The notes: generated by a model from the sequence alone, not told the origin. A stretch of DNA of 64,000 nucleotides from Yoonia sp. I 8.24 (GCF_022096995.1 NZ_JACXGQ010000001.1:1-64000), one strand, 5' to 3'; positions 51,356-61,290 are shown, numbered from the stretch's first letter. Translations and numbers: made by a program.

Positions 51356-52730
51356 CAATGTTTCCTTATCCAACATCGCAAAGGTTGCTTTTCGGGCCCT
51401 GATGTCAAGCATCATCACGTTGATTGTGATGTCAGCGCCGTTGCGCGCGCATGAGGTCTTTCCAAGTATTCTGGACCTGCGTGCAGATGATGGCACCATC
51501 TTGATCGAAATTGAGGTGAACGCTGAAGCGATGCTCGCGAGCGTTGATCTCAGCAGTATTATCGATACTGACAACGCTGAAAACGCATCAGGGTACGATG
51601 CCCTGCGCGCGCTTAGCCCGCAAGAAATAGCGAATAGATTTGATGCCAATTGGCCCGCTTTCGCATCTAACTTTACAGTATTGGCTGACGGTGAGCCGAT
51701 CACATTTCAAAACAATGGGACAATCGTATACCCTGCCGAAAACGACGAGGCCGTGCGGATCACGCGGCTAAGCCTCGTTGGTGAATATCCGGTCGATGCG
51801 ACCGAATTTCAGGTCGGTTGGGCCGGAATTTACGGCACATTGATCGTGCGCCAAAACGACATCGCTTATGCGCCGTTTACCGGCACCGTATCAGGTGGCG
51901 AACTCACCCCGCCATTTTTGATTAACGGTGGGTCTGCACAGACGGGTTGGCAGGTGTTCGCCAGCTATATCCCCATCGGCTTTGACCATATCGTCCCCAA
52001 AGGCTTGGATCATATCCTGTTTGTGCTGGGTCTGTTTTTCCTTGCCGCGCGGATGAAGCCACTGCTGGTTCAAGTATCACTCTTTACCTTAGCCCACACG
52101 ATTACGCTGGCGCTGGCCGCCCTTGGGCACACATCGTTTCTTGATGATTTCTTTCTCAATACGTTCAACATTGAATTTATCGCGGTTGTTGAGCCCCTCA
52201 TCGCCTTATCGATTGCATATGTCGCTGTTGAAAACATTTTCACCAAGGGGCTAAGCCCATGGCGGCCCTATGTGATTTTTGCCTTTGGGCTGTTGCACGG
52301 GCTTGGGTTTGCGTCCGTTTTGGCCGAATTCGGCCTGCCCGAGCACGCATTCATTCCCGCGCTTATCGGCTTTAACGTCGGCGTCGAAGTTGGCCAGCTT
52401 GCCGTAATCGCCGTGATGTTTGCTTGCGTCTGGCAGGCACTCCGTGTGGACCGTGGTGAAAACGAAGTAATGCAGGGGTTTGTGCTTTATGGCGTGCTTT
52501 TTGCCGCCGCTGTTGCGCTTATCGTGCTGAACCCGCCTGTGCTGCAAGGGTTGGCAGAAGGGCCTGTGTGGCTGTTTGCAGGACCTCTTGCGCTCGTGTT
52601 TGCGCTTTGCGCGCTATCGATCCAAATGCGCGACCGTGTTGCAGCCTACCGCCAGATTGTTGCGGTCCCGGCATCCGTCGCAATTGCGGTCATTGGCGCT
52701 TATTGGTTCATTGAACGCGCATTTCTTTAG
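51348..52730 (+). CDS. HupE/UreJ-family membrane protein
   Basis: 460 residues from the ATG at 51348 or 442 from the ATG at 51402. The N-terminus has a signal (IITLIVMSAPLRA) before HEVFPSILDL. A periplasmic beta domain of about 170 residues is followed by a HupE-type membrane part: PKGLDHILFVLGLFFLAARM, then FTLAHTITLALAALG and LLHGLGFASVL, with His residues that bind metal. HupE proteins carry nickel, or possibly another divalent metal; here the specificity is not known. Confidence 0.85.
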   Translation: MRINVSLSNIAKVAFRALMSSIITLIVMSAPLRAHEVFPSILDLRADDGTILIEIEVNAEAMLASVDLSSIIDTDNAENASGYDALRALSPQEIANRFDANWPAFASNFTVLADGEPITFQNNGTIVYPAENDEAVRITRLSLVGEYPVDATEFQVGWAGIYGTLIVRQNDIAYAPFTGTVSGGELTPPFLINGGSAQTGWQVFASYIPIGFDHIVPKGLDHILFVLGLFFLAARMKPLLVQVSLFTLAHTITLALAALGHTSFLDDFFLNTFNIEFIAVVEPLIALSIAYVAVENIFTKGLSPWRPYVIFAFGLLHGLGFASVLAEFGLPEHAFIPALIGFNVGVEVGQLAVIAVMFACVWQALRVDRGENEVMQGFVLYGVLFAAAVALIVLNPPVLQGLAEGPVWLFAGPLALVFALCALSIQMRDRVAAYRQIVAVPASVAIAVIGAYWFIERAFL

Positions 52731-52736
52731 GTATTA

Positions 52737-52905
52737 GCCAAAACCCACGCCCAAAGGGTTGCGCCGGGCGCAAACCCCGGCTAAAGGGCAGCTACTTAAT
52801 CCCGCAGGCGGGGGCGGGTCCAATGGGGAGAAATCCCAAAGGATCCACCGGTTGGGCATATGCCTAATCCCCCGCTGAGGTTGAAACCGGAAAAGGAAAA
52901 ACGAC
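52737..52905 (+). other. rpsB 5' leader with hairpins
   Basis: GCCGGG (52763-52768) pairs with CCCGGC (52776-52781), and CCCGC with GCGGG at 52801-52812. No open frame of note. These could form structures for autoregulation by S2 or simply end the upstream HupE transcript, though no T run is seen. The AAAAGGAAAA site for rpsB is near the end. Confidence 0.45.
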
Positions 52906-53673
52906 ATGGCTCTTCCTGAGTTCTCCATGCGCCAACTGCTTGAAGCAGGCGTACACTTTGGTCACCAGACCGCACGCTGGAACCCTAAAATGGGTCAGTA
53001 CATCTACGGCTCACGTAACGGCATCCACATCATGGATCTGACACAGACTGTTCCAATGCTGGATCAAGCGCTGAACGTCATCCGTGACACCGTCGCCAAA
53101 GGCGGCCGCGTTCTTTTCGTTGGCACAAAGCGTCAAGCAGCAAAGCCAATCATGGAAGCTGCTGAGAAATCTGCGCAGTTCTACATGAACCACCGCTGGT
53201 TGGGCGGCACGCTGACCAACTGGAAAACCGTTTCCCAGTCCATTAACCGCCTTAAGGCGATTGACGAAGCTTCTGCAAACGGTTTCGCTGGCCTGACCAA
53301 GAAAGAACGTCTTGGCATGGAACGTGAGCAAGGCAAACTCGAAGCATCATTGGGCGGTATCCGCGAAATGGGCGGCGTGCCTGACCTGATCTTCGTGATC
53401 GACGTCAACAAAGAAGACCTGGCGATCGCAGAAGCTAAGAAACTGGGCATTCCAGTTGTGGCTGTTGTTGATACCAACTGTTCACCAGACGGCGTTGATT
53501 ACGTCATCCCAGGGAACGACGATGCGGCACGCGCCATCGCGCTTTACACCGATCTGGCTGCACGCGCAGCGCTTGACGGTATGTCTGCTCAGCTGGGTGC
53601 AGCTGGCGTTGACATGGGTGCCATGGAAGAGTTCGCAGAAGAAGTTGTCGCTGAAGAAGCCGCAGCTGAGTAA
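52906..53673 (+). CDS. rpsB: 30S ribosomal protein S2
   Basis: 255 residues, close to the family norm. The start [20 protein letters not shown] and the signatures [13 protein letters not shown] and [12 protein letters not shown] (about 97-108) are S2-specific. The C-terminus is Glu/Ala-rich ([15 protein letters not shown]), as in alphaproteobacterial S2. AAAAGGAAAA precedes the ATG. It is followed by tsf after 74 bases, the conserved pair. Confidence 0.97.
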   Translation: MALPEFSMRQLLEAGVHFGHQTARWNPKMGQYIYGSRNGIHIMDLTQTVPMLDQALNVIRDTVAKGGRVLFVGTKRQAAKPIMEAAEKSAQFYMNHRWLGGTLTNWKTVSQSINRLKAIDEASANGFAGLTKKERLGMEREQGKLEASLGGIREMGGVPDLIFVIDVNKEDLAIAEAKKLGIPVVAVVDTNCSPDGVDYVIPGNDDAARAIALYTDLAARAALDGMSAQLGAAGVDMGAMEEFAEEVVAEEAAAE

Positions 53674-53747
53674 GCGTCACAAAACAGTGGGGTAGGGGCG
53701 TTATTCCCTACCTCCAGATATTATGAATTCCGCTAAGGAGAAGTAAC

Positions 53748-54620
53748 ATGGCAATCACCGCTGCAATGGTGAAAGAACTGCGCGACAGCACGGGCGCAGG
53801 CATGATGGACGCGAAAAAAGCGCTGACAGAAACAGCTGGCGACATGGAAGCTGCCGTTGATTGGCTGCGCACCAAGGGCCTTGCAAAAGCGGCAAAAAAA
53901 TCTGGCCGCACCGCGGCTGAAGGTCTTGTCGCTGTCGCTGTCAAAGACGGCAAAGGGATCGCTGTCGAAGTGAACTCTGAAACCGACTTCGTTGGTAAAA
54001 ACGCTGACTTCCAAAAAATGGTTGCTGGCATTGCTGACGTTGCACTGGGTGTTTCCGACGTCGACGCGCTGAAAGCGGCTGACATGAACGGCAAATCCGT
54101 TGAGCAAACTGTGACTGATGCGGTTGCTGTAATCGGCGAGAACATGTCTGTGCGCCGGATGTCTGCGCTCGAAGGTCAGCAAGTTGTGAACTACGTCCAC
54201 AATGCTGCGGCACCTGGCATGGGTAACATTGGTGTTCTGGTTGCGCTGAACGGCGACAACGAAACATTCGGTCGTCAAGTTGCGATGCATATCGCTGCTG
54301 CAAACCCTGCGTCTTTGTCCGAAGCTGATCTTGACCCGGCTGTTGTCGAAAAAGAAAAGCAGGTTCAAATGGACATCGCACGCGAATCTGGCAAGCCAGA
54401 AGCTGTGATCGAAAAAATGATCGTTGGTCGCATGAAGAAATACATGGCCGAAGTCACATTGCTGAACCAGCAATTCGTTGTGAACCCAGATCTGACCGTT
54501 GCTGCCGCAGCCAAAGAAGCTGGTGTTGAAATCACAGGCTACGCCCGCGTCGCTGTTGGCGAAGGCATCGAAAAAGTCGAAGAAGACTTTGCTGCCGAAG
54601 TTGCAAAGCTGAACGGCTAA
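53748..54620 (+). CDS. tsf: Elongation factor Ts
   Basis: 290 residues. The N-terminal [19 protein letters not shown] (about 8-26) and the [15 protein letters not shown] block (about 73-87) are EF-Ts signatures. It exchanges GDP on EF-Tu. Preceded by AAGGAGAAG. A terminator follows closely. Confidence 0.97.
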   Translation: MAITAAMVKELRDSTGAGMMDAKKALTETAGDMEAAVDWLRTKGLAKAAKKSGRTAAEGLVAVAVKDGKGIAVEVNSETDFVGKNADFQKMVAGIADVALGVSDVDALKAADMNGKSVEQTVTDAVAVIGENMSVRRMSALEGQQVVNYVHNAAAPGMGNIGVLVALNGDNETFGRQVAMHIAAANPASLSEADLDPAVVEKEKQVQMDIARESGKPEAVIEKMIVGRMKKYMAEVTLLNQQFVVNPDLTVAAAAKEAGVEITGYARVAVGEGIEKVEEDFAAEVAKLNG

Positions 54621-54641
54621 GCTGCAATCGTGCAATGATTG

Positions 54642-54673
54642 AGGCCTCGTTGGATTTCCAACGGGGCCTTTTT
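54642..54673 (+). terminator. Rho-independent terminator after tsf
   Basis: AGGCCTCGTTGG (54642-54653) pairs with CCAACGGGGCCT (54658-54669) with one G-T, loop ATTT, then TTTTT. It sits 21 bases after tsf. Confidence 0.85.
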
Positions 54674-55053
54674 GTATTGAAAATGCGGTTCTAAAAATGA
54701 CGCGACACCGTGCTCGGGAAAAGACACGGTGTCGCTTTGATCTATGTGCGTTCCAATTTCGGGACGAGAACGCACACTATCAATTGTGCTGATGTTAATG
54801 GGCAAACCCAAAACACCAGCGTCCGGAAAACCGGCACGAATTGGAGTGCCTTGAAATCACAAGGGGTCCAAACCGCTGTTCCCAGGCCCAAGGCCACCAC
54901 TCACGGAACTTCTACAAGTTGCCAAATGACGCAGCATTATTAAAGTCAGGGAAACCTGACCTCACGCATGTTTGTGACGTTTCACGCCACGTCATATGGT
55001 TGATCATTTCAAAAGCAGCGGCTGATTTTGGTTGAGTGACGAATCACAGGTCG
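54674..55053. other. Hairpin-rich non-coding region
   Basis: No credible gene. Three perfect inverted repeats are seen: GCGACACCGTG / CACGGTGTCGC (54702-54712 and 54725-54735, 11 bp), GTGCGTTC / GAACGCAC (54746-54753 and 54768-54775, 8 bp), and GTCAGG / CCTGAC with a GAAA tetraloop (54945-54960). No T runs follow. This density suggests a structured RNA or regulator sites, but no known family is recognised. Confidence 0.5.
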
Positions 55054-55815
55054 CTAAATTTCTGCGTCTATAACGAACATTTGGTTGTAAAAAGCGGCCT
55101 TCAGGACCGCCTGCGCCGTTGTTTCAACGTCCAATGCCTCGCGCGCGAGCCGCAAGTGTTTTTCCACTGTCGCAGAAGTAAGCCCCAGCAAAATCGCGAT
55201 GTCTTGTGTCGTCTTGCCGTCACCAACCCATTGTAGCACTTCGCGCTGACGCTTTGTCAGGTGGCGTTCGCCAGTATAGGGCAGGGTGAGAAGTTTCAGG
55301 TGCATGACGTTATTCATCACGATGATTTCGTCACCGTGCTGCGCCCAGACCTGTTCGACGGCATCTTGCGTCATGCCTGGCTTGGCCGTGAGAGCAATCG
55401 CCCCTTTGGTGCGTTCTGAAATGGACCGAAAGCTAACCGTATAGCCAGCCGTCACATTCATCTTGCGGTTAAACTCCATCACACGCGCCTCGCTTTGCGT
55501 GAGATTGTCGATCCGCTTCATATCCATCATCCAGCGCCAGCTACAGGCACCATCATTCGCCAAGGCCCATTTCAACATGGGGGCGTGATAATAGTAGGAT
55601 TCGTCGAAGAACACCTGCATATATTCAGGCGTTTGGTTTGACAAAAGCACCCAATCTTGCGGGTCCCCAAGCGAACTGGACGTGCGGTAGCGCGTGTAGC
55701 CATACATCACCCGGTCGAACCCATAGGCGTCCATTTGCTCAGTATGCAGGGTCCAGAGATCTTCGACCGTGCCCGCGTTGGTCAGCTTTGACAACTGTTC
55801 AACAAGTGTTCTCAT
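55054..55815 (-). CDS. LuxR-type regulator with autoinducer-binding domain
   Basis: 253 residues. N-terminal about 160 residues form a putative autoinducer-binding domain (GFDRVMYGYTRYR, then DESYYYHAPMLKWA). The C-terminal LuxR helix-turn-helix is clear: LTKRQREVLQWVGDGKTTQDIA, split near 187-208, and SATVEKHLRLAREALDV. No luxI gene is in the window, so it is a solo receptor. It overlaps aroQ by four bases, an unusual partner, so it may be expressed from the aroQ promoter. Confidence 0.87.
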   Translation of the reverse strand: MRTLVEQLSKLTNAGTVEDLWTLHTEQMDAYGFDRVMYGYTRYRTSSSLGDPQDWVLLSNQTPEYMQVFFDESYYYHAPMLKWALANDGACSWRWMMDMKRIDNLTQSEARVMEFNRKMNVTAGYTVSFRSISERTKGAIALTAKPGMTQDAVEQVWAQHGDEIIVMNNVMHLKLLTLPYTGERHLTKRQREVLQWVGDGKTTQDIAILLGLTSATVEKHLRLAREALDVETTAQAVLKAAFYNQMFVIDAEI

Positions 55816-56258
55816 AGGGGATCACCCAAATAGTCAGCCATCGCCTGCATCGCCAGCGGGTACCCCGCGGCGCCAAATCCACAGATTTGCCCAATACAGA
55901 CCTTAGAAATATAAGAGGTTTGCCGAAATTCTTCGCGCGCGTGGATGTTTGACAGGTGAAGCTCAATCACTGGCAACATGATGCTTGAAATCGCATCCAT
56001 GAGCGCAATCGACGTATGCGTATAAGCACCAGCATTCAAAATAACGCCGTCATATGTGCCGCGCGCCGCGTGCAGCATATCGATCATCTCGCCTTCATGA
56101 TTGGTCTGCGCAAATACGACGGTAAAACCAAGCGCATCCGCCTGCGTCACACATAGGTTTTCAATGTCTTGTAAGGTCGTTGGCCCGTAAACCTCGGGCT
56201 GGCGGGTGCCAAGCAGGTTCAAATTTGGGCCATTCAAGATCAAGATAGAATGCGTCAT
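55812..56258 (-). CDS. aroQ: Type II 3-dehydroquinate dehydratase
   Basis: 148 residues from the ATG at 56258; an upstream GTG would add two residues. It dehydrates 3-dehydroquinate in the shikimate pathway. LNGPNLNLLGTRQPEVYG (about 7-24) holds the catalytic Tyr and Arg, QTNHEGEMID (about 49-58) and ILNAGAYTHTS (about 71-81) and VIELHLSNIHAREEFR (His near 99) complete the site. Length is normal. Confidence 0.95.
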   Translation of the reverse strand: MTHSILILNGPNLNLLGTRQPEVYGPTTLQDIENLCVTQADALGFTVVFAQTNHEGEMIDMLHAARGTYDGVILNAGAYTHTSIALMDAISSIMLPVIELHLSNIHAREEFRQTSYISKVCIGQICGFGAAGYPLAMQAMADYLGDPL

Positions 56259-56313
56259 GGGCACCCCATACCATCTTTAACCTACTGGTCAAAAGAGAAA
56301 ATGGACGCAGGCG

Positions 56314-57273
56314 CTATTGCTCAAAGACCGTGTCCGGACGGACCATCGTTACGCGTGGATCCTTCGCGAGGCGCAACAGGTCCTTTTTGTAGAGATTGGT
56401 CAAATGTTCGCGTTCCCAATCCGACCAAGGATCAAAACCCTTGTTGGTCTTGTCCCGTGGATATCGGTCCTGAATCTCTCGGCGCGCGTCGACGGCTGCC
56501 TGAACCCCATCGGAAAGCATAAGGTTTTGGATTACTTCGACCGCACGATGCGACGCTGTCGGACGTGGGTTCTGGTCCTTTGGCGAACGAAACTTGCCAA
56601 CGTCAATTTCTGGCCCCGCAATATTACTCAAAATTTGGTTTGCCATCATCGGGTTACTACGAAAGTCTTCAAACGCCCAAATATAGATTTGCGCTTCGGG
56701 AAAATAAGTTTTCACACGGTCGATAACTCCGTTCCACATCGGGAACCTCGTGATCACTTTGTCGACCATCGAATGGGCCAAAATTGGGGAGGAGCTGTCT
56801 GCTCGAATTGATCGGAAGTATTCAACATAGGCTGCAGCGAAAAAATCTGCATAGTTTCGTAAGGACAAGTGAACTTCGCGTACTGGAAACGGTATTTCGC
56901 GCGCGGAAACCATCATAAAGGCATCTTTGAAGCGGTATAAGCGGCCAAATTTAATACAGTTACCGCAATGGCCCGCCAAGTTTTCGTCGCTTAAAATTAG
57001 TCTATCAGGCGCGCGCTCAATAATAGGTTCAAAGAATTTTCGTGTAATCTCGCGAAGCGTTTCGTCATCAATGAACTTTTTGCGCGGAAAACCAGTATGT
57101 TGATGCGCGTTCCGTTGACAGGGCACTGTAAATTGTTCACGCATTTCGCGGTGCGGAACATAGTGAACACCTCGCTTGCCCATAAAGTTCTTATTGCGCT
57201 GTAGGATACGCTGCAGATAAGTGGATGCAGTTTTGTGAAACCCTCCGTGCAGCACGACATATGGTTCGCTCAT
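56314..57273 (-). CDS. Sulfotransferase-like P-loop protein
   Basis: 319 residues starting MSEPYVVLHGGFHKTASTYL. HKTASTYLQ matches the 5'-phosphosulfate-binding loop of PAPS-dependent sulfotransferases; the later AREIPFPVREVHLSLRNY region may hold the 3'-phosphate-binding Arg and Ser. Such proteins in roseobacters sulfate surface polysaccharides; the acceptor is unknown. It lies three bases after the next gene. Confidence 0.7.
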   Translation of the reverse strand: MSEPYVVLHGGFHKTASTYLQRILQRNKNFMGKRGVHYVPHREMREQFTVPCQRNAHQHTGFPRKKFIDDETLREITRKFFEPIIERAPDRLILSDENLAGHCGNCIKFGRLYRFKDAFMMVSAREIPFPVREVHLSLRNYADFFAAAYVEYFRSIRADSSSPILAHSMVDKVITRFPMWNGVIDRVKTYFPEAQIYIWAFEDFRSNPMMANQILSNIAGPEIDVGKFRSPKDQNPRPTASHRAVEVIQNLMLSDGVQAAVDARREIQDRYPRDKTNKGFDPWSDWEREHLTNLYKKDLLRLAKDPRVTMVRPDTVFEQ

Positions 57274-57276
57274 TTT

Positions 57277-58200
57277 TTAATCGTCCATCGTGGATTTTAG
57301 TGCGCGGCGATACTGTCGAAAACTCTTACGAACCCGCAAGCCCATCTGTTCACGCCCGCTTTCAGTAAAGTAGTTTTTCAAAGCGCCCGCATACCAAGGC
57401 AACTGCCGACGCCCCCGGTACAGCTGGTAAAACATCGGTTCAGTGATCTCACCAAACAGCCCGGCATGCATCAGGGGTTTGAGGGCGTCGATCTTACGGA
57501 GGAAAACGGCCGACTTATGATTTGAATACCAACATTTATAGGGGGTCACATTGGCATCAGAGAGCCGTTCAAAATGCTTATGATCTGGGGCAAAGTAAGG
57601 GTCGTAGAACACGCTGACCGGTCCACATTTGCCCAATATTCCGCGCGCATCGCTTAGCGGGAGCGTCCAATCTTGCCGTCGTCCGATCCAATAGCGTTCC
57701 TCCCACGGGACCAGTTCAGGATCTAGGGTCGATTGCGGATTAAACGCCAAAACATGCGCGCCGGGCACCAGTGAAGCAAAGACAAGCGCGGCAAATCCGC
57801 CCATCGATGTACCCGCAAAAACGACACGTTCATAGCCGTCGAAAAAACTACTATCGGCGAGCTGTTGCATGCGGTTGATCAGCTGCGGATCGCGGTACCA
57901 TTGCTTGCCATGCGCCAAGACCCCGAGATGCGACACATGATGATCCAGCGCGAACTTATAGGCCCAAGGCACCCTTTCCTGACTTTTGTCGGCGACGTTC
58001 GAAAGATTATCGAATGTCACCAAAAGAACGGGCCGCAAGCGTCTGACAAACATTAAAGAATGGCGATTCGACTTTTCGATAAATCCGATCCCATCACCGC
58101 CAGGCGCGAGCTCAGAAAACCACAAAGGGAGCTGGGCATCTGCTTGCACAGCTGCACCATCAACATCTTCACTTTCGTCTGAAGGCGGAGTATCTTGCAT
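57277..58200 (-). CDS. Alpha/beta-hydrolase-like protein
   Basis: 307 residues. The nucleophile elbow is GTSMGGFAALVFASL (Ser about 131) as in alpha/beta hydrolases, with a preceding beta strand VVFAG. No signal peptide. Some databases label relatives by other names, but the GxSxG elbow argues for a hydrolase or acyl-transfer function. It is just upstream of the sulfotransferase-like gene in the same unit, suggesting action on surface carbohydrate. Confidence 0.65.
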   Translation of the reverse strand: MQDTPPSDESEDVDGAAVQADAQLPLWFSELAPGGDGIGFIEKSNRHSLMFVRRLRPVLLVTFDNLSNVADKSQERVPWAYKFALDHHVSHLGVLAHGKQWYRDPQLINRMQQLADSSFFDGYERVVFAGTSMGGFAALVFASLVPGAHVLAFNPQSTLDPELVPWEERYWIGRRQDWTLPLSDARGILGKCGPVSVFYDPYFAPDHKHFERLSDANVTPYKCWYSNHKSAVFLRKIDALKPLMHAGLFGEITEPMFYQLYRGRRQLPWYAGALKNYFTESGREQMGLRVRKSFRQYRRALKSTMDD

Positions 58201-58348
58201 ATTGACCCTTTGATCCTATCGCGGCCTAGGCTAAGCGGTTCGGCGCGCTAAGAAAACCAATTAATCTTCAACGCTGCTATGGTTTGCATGCGCGATTATC
58301 CATATAGTTTGGTCAAGATGTTTGTTCATACCAATATGAGGCTGCGAC

Positions 58349-59074
58349 ATGGGCGTTGATACCGCACTTGCTTTGCAATTACTGGAAACGCGCCACTTGG
58401 TTGCGGATAAGACAGCTGGGGTTATGCTTGGCCGCCAGGGATTGCGTCTCAAACCGAGGTGGCGGACAATCACCCGCCGCGCGTTAGCACGACATGGGTT
58501 TCCAACTGATATTCCGGCCTATGAACAAGAAGATGGCTACGCCGAAAAATTCCTGTGTGATATCGGGTTTCCGCCGATGAAATCGATGGATTTTTCGGAT
58601 TACGAAGGCTGTGATTTCACCCATGACATGAATGAAGCCGTACCCGATGCTTTGCGCAAAAGGTTCGATGTGATCCTCGACGGTGGAACCTTAGAGCATG
58701 TCTTTAACACACCACAGTCGCTCGATAATGTTTTTCATATGCTCAAAGATGATGGAATCTTCATCTCAATCAATGGCATGTCGGGTTGGGCAGGGCATGG
58801 GTTTTATCAGTTCAGCCCTGAATTGGTTTGGCGGTATTGGCAGGATACGCGCGGATGCAAAGTGCATAGCTGTGCCGCTGTGCCCTTTGATCCGACGCAA
58901 AACGTGATACAGGTTGCTGATACAGGGAAAAAGGGGGCGCGCTTTCGCGCGCGCGGTTTGGACGGGCGGTGGTATCTCTACTATGTCGTTCAAAAAACAA
59001 AAGGGGCAAACCCGGCCGAGCATATCCAAAACGCGCAGCAAGGTGACTATGTTGTGCGCTGGAACAATGCCTAA
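58349..59074 (+). CDS. Methyltransferase-like protein
   Basis: 241 residues. FDVILDGGTLEHVFNTPQSL (about 110-129) followed by MLKDDGIFISING (about 134-146) is the class I SAM methyltransferase pattern for the strands after the binding site. The usual N-terminal GxGxG is not clear, only LCDIGFPPMKSMDFSDYEG near 68-86. It may methylate a sugar or glycan; it is divergent from the hydrolase-sulfotransferase pair and upstream of two nucleotide-sugar genes. Confidence 0.68.
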   Translation: MGVDTALALQLLETRHLVADKTAGVMLGRQGLRLKPRWRTITRRALARHGFPTDIPAYEQEDGYAEKFLCDIGFPPMKSMDFSDYEGCDFTHDMNEAVPDALRKRFDVILDGGTLEHVFNTPQSLDNVFHMLKDDGIFISINGMSGWAGHGFYQFSPELVWRYWQDTRGCKVHSCAAVPFDPTQNVIQVADTGKKGARFRARGLDGRWYLYYVVQKTKGANPAEHIQNAQQGDYVVRWNNA

Positions 59075-59107
59075 GCTGAACGCTCCTAAACAAAGGAAAT
59101 CTTTTAA

Positions 59108-60274
59108 ATGAAAATTGCGGTTGCCGGTCTTGGATATGTCGGGCTTTCGAATGCGGTGTTGTTGGCGCAGCATCACGATGTGGTCGCAGTCGATGTCGAT
59201 GAACAGCGCGTTGCATTGGTGAATGATGGTAAATCAGCAATCGACGACGACGATATTTCAGCTTATTTGGCGCGTGGTGATCTAAAGTTGACCGCAACGA
59301 CGGATGCCAAATCTGCGTTTGCAGATGCCGATTTCGTCATCATCGCGACCCCGACAAATTACGACCCGCGCACCAATCATTTTGACACTTCCACCGTCGA
59401 ATTTGTTGCGGCCCAAGCGCATGAGATCGCACCAGACGCGGTGATCGTGATCAAATCGACCGTACCGGTAAAATTCACCTCCGAACTGCGCGCCGGTATC
59501 GGTTATGATCGGATCATCTTTTCGCCAGAATTTCTACGCGAGGGCAGGGCGTTACACGACAATTTGCATCCATCGCGCATTGTTGTCGGCGCACATACAG
59601 AGGATGCAAAACGCTTTGCAGACCTTCTTGTCGAAGGTGCGATCAAAAAAGACATGCCGGTACTTTTCACCGACACAACAGAAGCAGAAGCTATCAAGCT
59701 GTTTTCAAACACATTTTTAGCAATGCGGGTTGCTTACTTCAACGAGCTGGATAGCTATGCGATCGCGCATGGGCTCAACACCCGCGAAGTGATTGAAGGT
59801 GTCAGCCTCGATCCGCGTGTCGGAAGCCATTATAATAACCCGTCATTTGGCTATGGCGGTTACTGTTTACCCAAAGATACAAAGCAGTTACTGGCCAACT
59901 ATAATGCTGTTCCACAAAATATGATCAGCGCGATTGTCCAATCGAACCGCACCCGCAAGGATTTCATTGCAGATCAAATTATTGCGAAAAAACCAAAGGT
60001 TGTAGGGGTTTACAGGTTGGTGATGAAAGCGGGCTCTAGCAATTTTCGCGACAGTTCGGTGCAAGGCATCATGAAGCGCATCAAAGCCAAGGGAATTCAG
60101 TGCATTGTCTATGAACCTGTGCTTGATGACGATCAATTCTTTAACAGTAGCGTTGTCTCAGATATCGCTGAATTTAAAAAGAAATCCGATCTTATCCTTG
60201 CCAACCGTTTGACCGATGATCTGTCGGATGTGGTCGAGAAAGTCTATACCCGCGATCTTTTTGAGGTCGATTGA
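59108..60274 (+). CDS. UDP-glucose 6-dehydrogenase (nucleotide-sugar dehydrogenase)
   Basis: 388 residues. NAD-binding GLGYVGLSN lies at about 7-15, [10 protein letters not shown] at about 139-148 and the catalytic Cys253 in [11 protein letters not shown]. It oxidises UDP-glucose to UDP-glucuronate for surface polysaccharide. The stop overlaps the next start (TGATG), so product and next enzyme are coupled: glucuronate made here is the substrate of the epimerase. Confidence 0.93.
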   Translation: MKIAVAGLGYVGLSNAVLLAQHHDVVAVDVDEQRVALVNDGKSAIDDDDISAYLARGDLKLTATTDAKSAFADADFVIIATPTNYDPRTNHFDTSTVEFVAAQAHEIAPDAVIVIKSTVPVKFTSELRAGIGYDRIIFSPEFLREGRALHDNLHPSRIVVGAHTEDAKRFADLLVEGAIKKDMPVLFTDTTEAEAIKLFSNTFLAMRVAYFNELDSYAIAHGLNTREVIEGVSLDPRVGSHYNNPSFGYGGYCLPKDTKQLLANYNAVPQNMISAIVQSNRTRKDFIADQIIAKKPKVVGVYRLVMKAGSSNFRDSSVQGIMKRIKAKGIQCIVYEPVLDDDQFFNSSVVSDIAEFKKKSDLILANRLTDDLSDVVEKVYTRDLFEVD

Positions 60275-61290
60275 TGGCGCAGAAAACCGTTCTTGTGACC
60301 GGCTCTGCCGGGTTCATCGGCTTTCACCTGTCACAGCTTTTGCTTGCCGAAGGTTTCCGCGTTGTCGGGCTTGATAGCCATAATGGCTATTACGATCCGG
60401 CGCTGAAATCCGCACGAGAAGCCCAGCTTATCGTCAATGCTGATTACACGTCCGTAAAGGGCAGGGTTGAAGAACCCGGTCTTTTAATGGACCTCTTTGC
60501 TAAGCATCGGTTTGATTTCGTGGTGCATTTGGCTGCGCAAGCTGGCGTGCGCTATTCGATTGAAAACCCGCGCGCCTATACCGAGGCCAACCTCATGGGC
60601 ACATTTGAATTGCTCGAGGCCGCGCGCGCGTATCCGCCTAAACATCTTTTGTTGGCCTCAACCAGCTCTGCATATGGTGCAAACGTGAAAATGCCATACC
60701 GCGAGACGGATCAAGCGGACCATCAAATGTCCTATTACGCCGCGACGAAAAAGGCGTCAGAGGCCATGGCCCACAGCTATGCGCATCTTTATGACCTGCC
60801 AGTCACGATGTTCCGGTTTTTCACCGTTTACGGTCCTTGGGGGCGCCCAGATATGGCGCCGTATTTGTTTACCAGCGCAATCATGGCCGACGAACCGATC
60901 AAGGTCTTTAACCACGGTAATATGAAACGTGACTTTACCTATGTCGGCGATCTGGTCCGCGGAATCCGCTTGTTGGTTGATGCCGTACCAGAACGTCCTG
61001 TTGATGGGATCGTGCCAGAGGGTGATAGCCTGTCACCAGTCGCACCTTGGCGCATCGTGAATGTTGGGAACGGCGAAAGCGTACCACTGATGGATTTCAT
61101 CGGGGCGATTGAACGTGCATCGAACCACAAGGCCCAAAAACAAATGCTGCCGATGCAGCCCGGTGACGTGCCCGCGACCTGGGCTGACAACAGTTTGCTC
61201 AAATCGCTCACGGGCTATGCGCCGCAAACCAGCGTCACAGACGGTATCGCAGAGTACGTAAAATGGCACCGAGCGTATTACAAAAGCTAA
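60274..61290 (+). CDS. UDP-glucuronate 4-epimerase
   Basis: 338 residues from the ATG overlapping the dehydrogenase stop. SDR-type motifs are TGSAGFIGFHL (about 9-19) and YYAATKK with catalytic Tyr155 and Lys159; VVHLAAQAGVRYSIENPRAY, split, RFFTVYGPWGRPDMA and FNHGNMKRDFTYVGD are typical for UDP-glucuronate epimerases making UDP-galacturonate. It acts on the product of the preceding gene. Confidence 0.9.
   Translation: MAQKTVLVTGSAGFIGFHLSQLLLAEGFRVVGLDSHNGYYDPALKSAREAQLIVNADYTSVKGRVEEPGLLMDLFAKHRFDFVVHLAAQAGVRYSIENPRAYTEANLMGTFELLEAARAYPPKHLLLASTSSAYGANVKMPYRETDQADHQMSYYAATKKASEAMAHSYAHLYDLPVTMFRFFTVYGPWGRPDMAPYLFTSAIMADEPIKVFNHGNMKRDFTYVGDLVRGIRLLVDAVPERPVDGIVPEGDSLSPVAPWRIVNVGNGESVPLMDFIGAIERASNHKAQKQMLPMQPGDVPATWADNSLLKSLTGYAPQTSVTDGIAEYVKWHRAYYKS

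Noticed and set aside
50555-51703. Longer 382-residue version of the DUF4198 protein
   Set aside because: The extra 116 residues lie inside the divergent HupE-like gene, and a proper signal peptide begins at the ATG at 51355.
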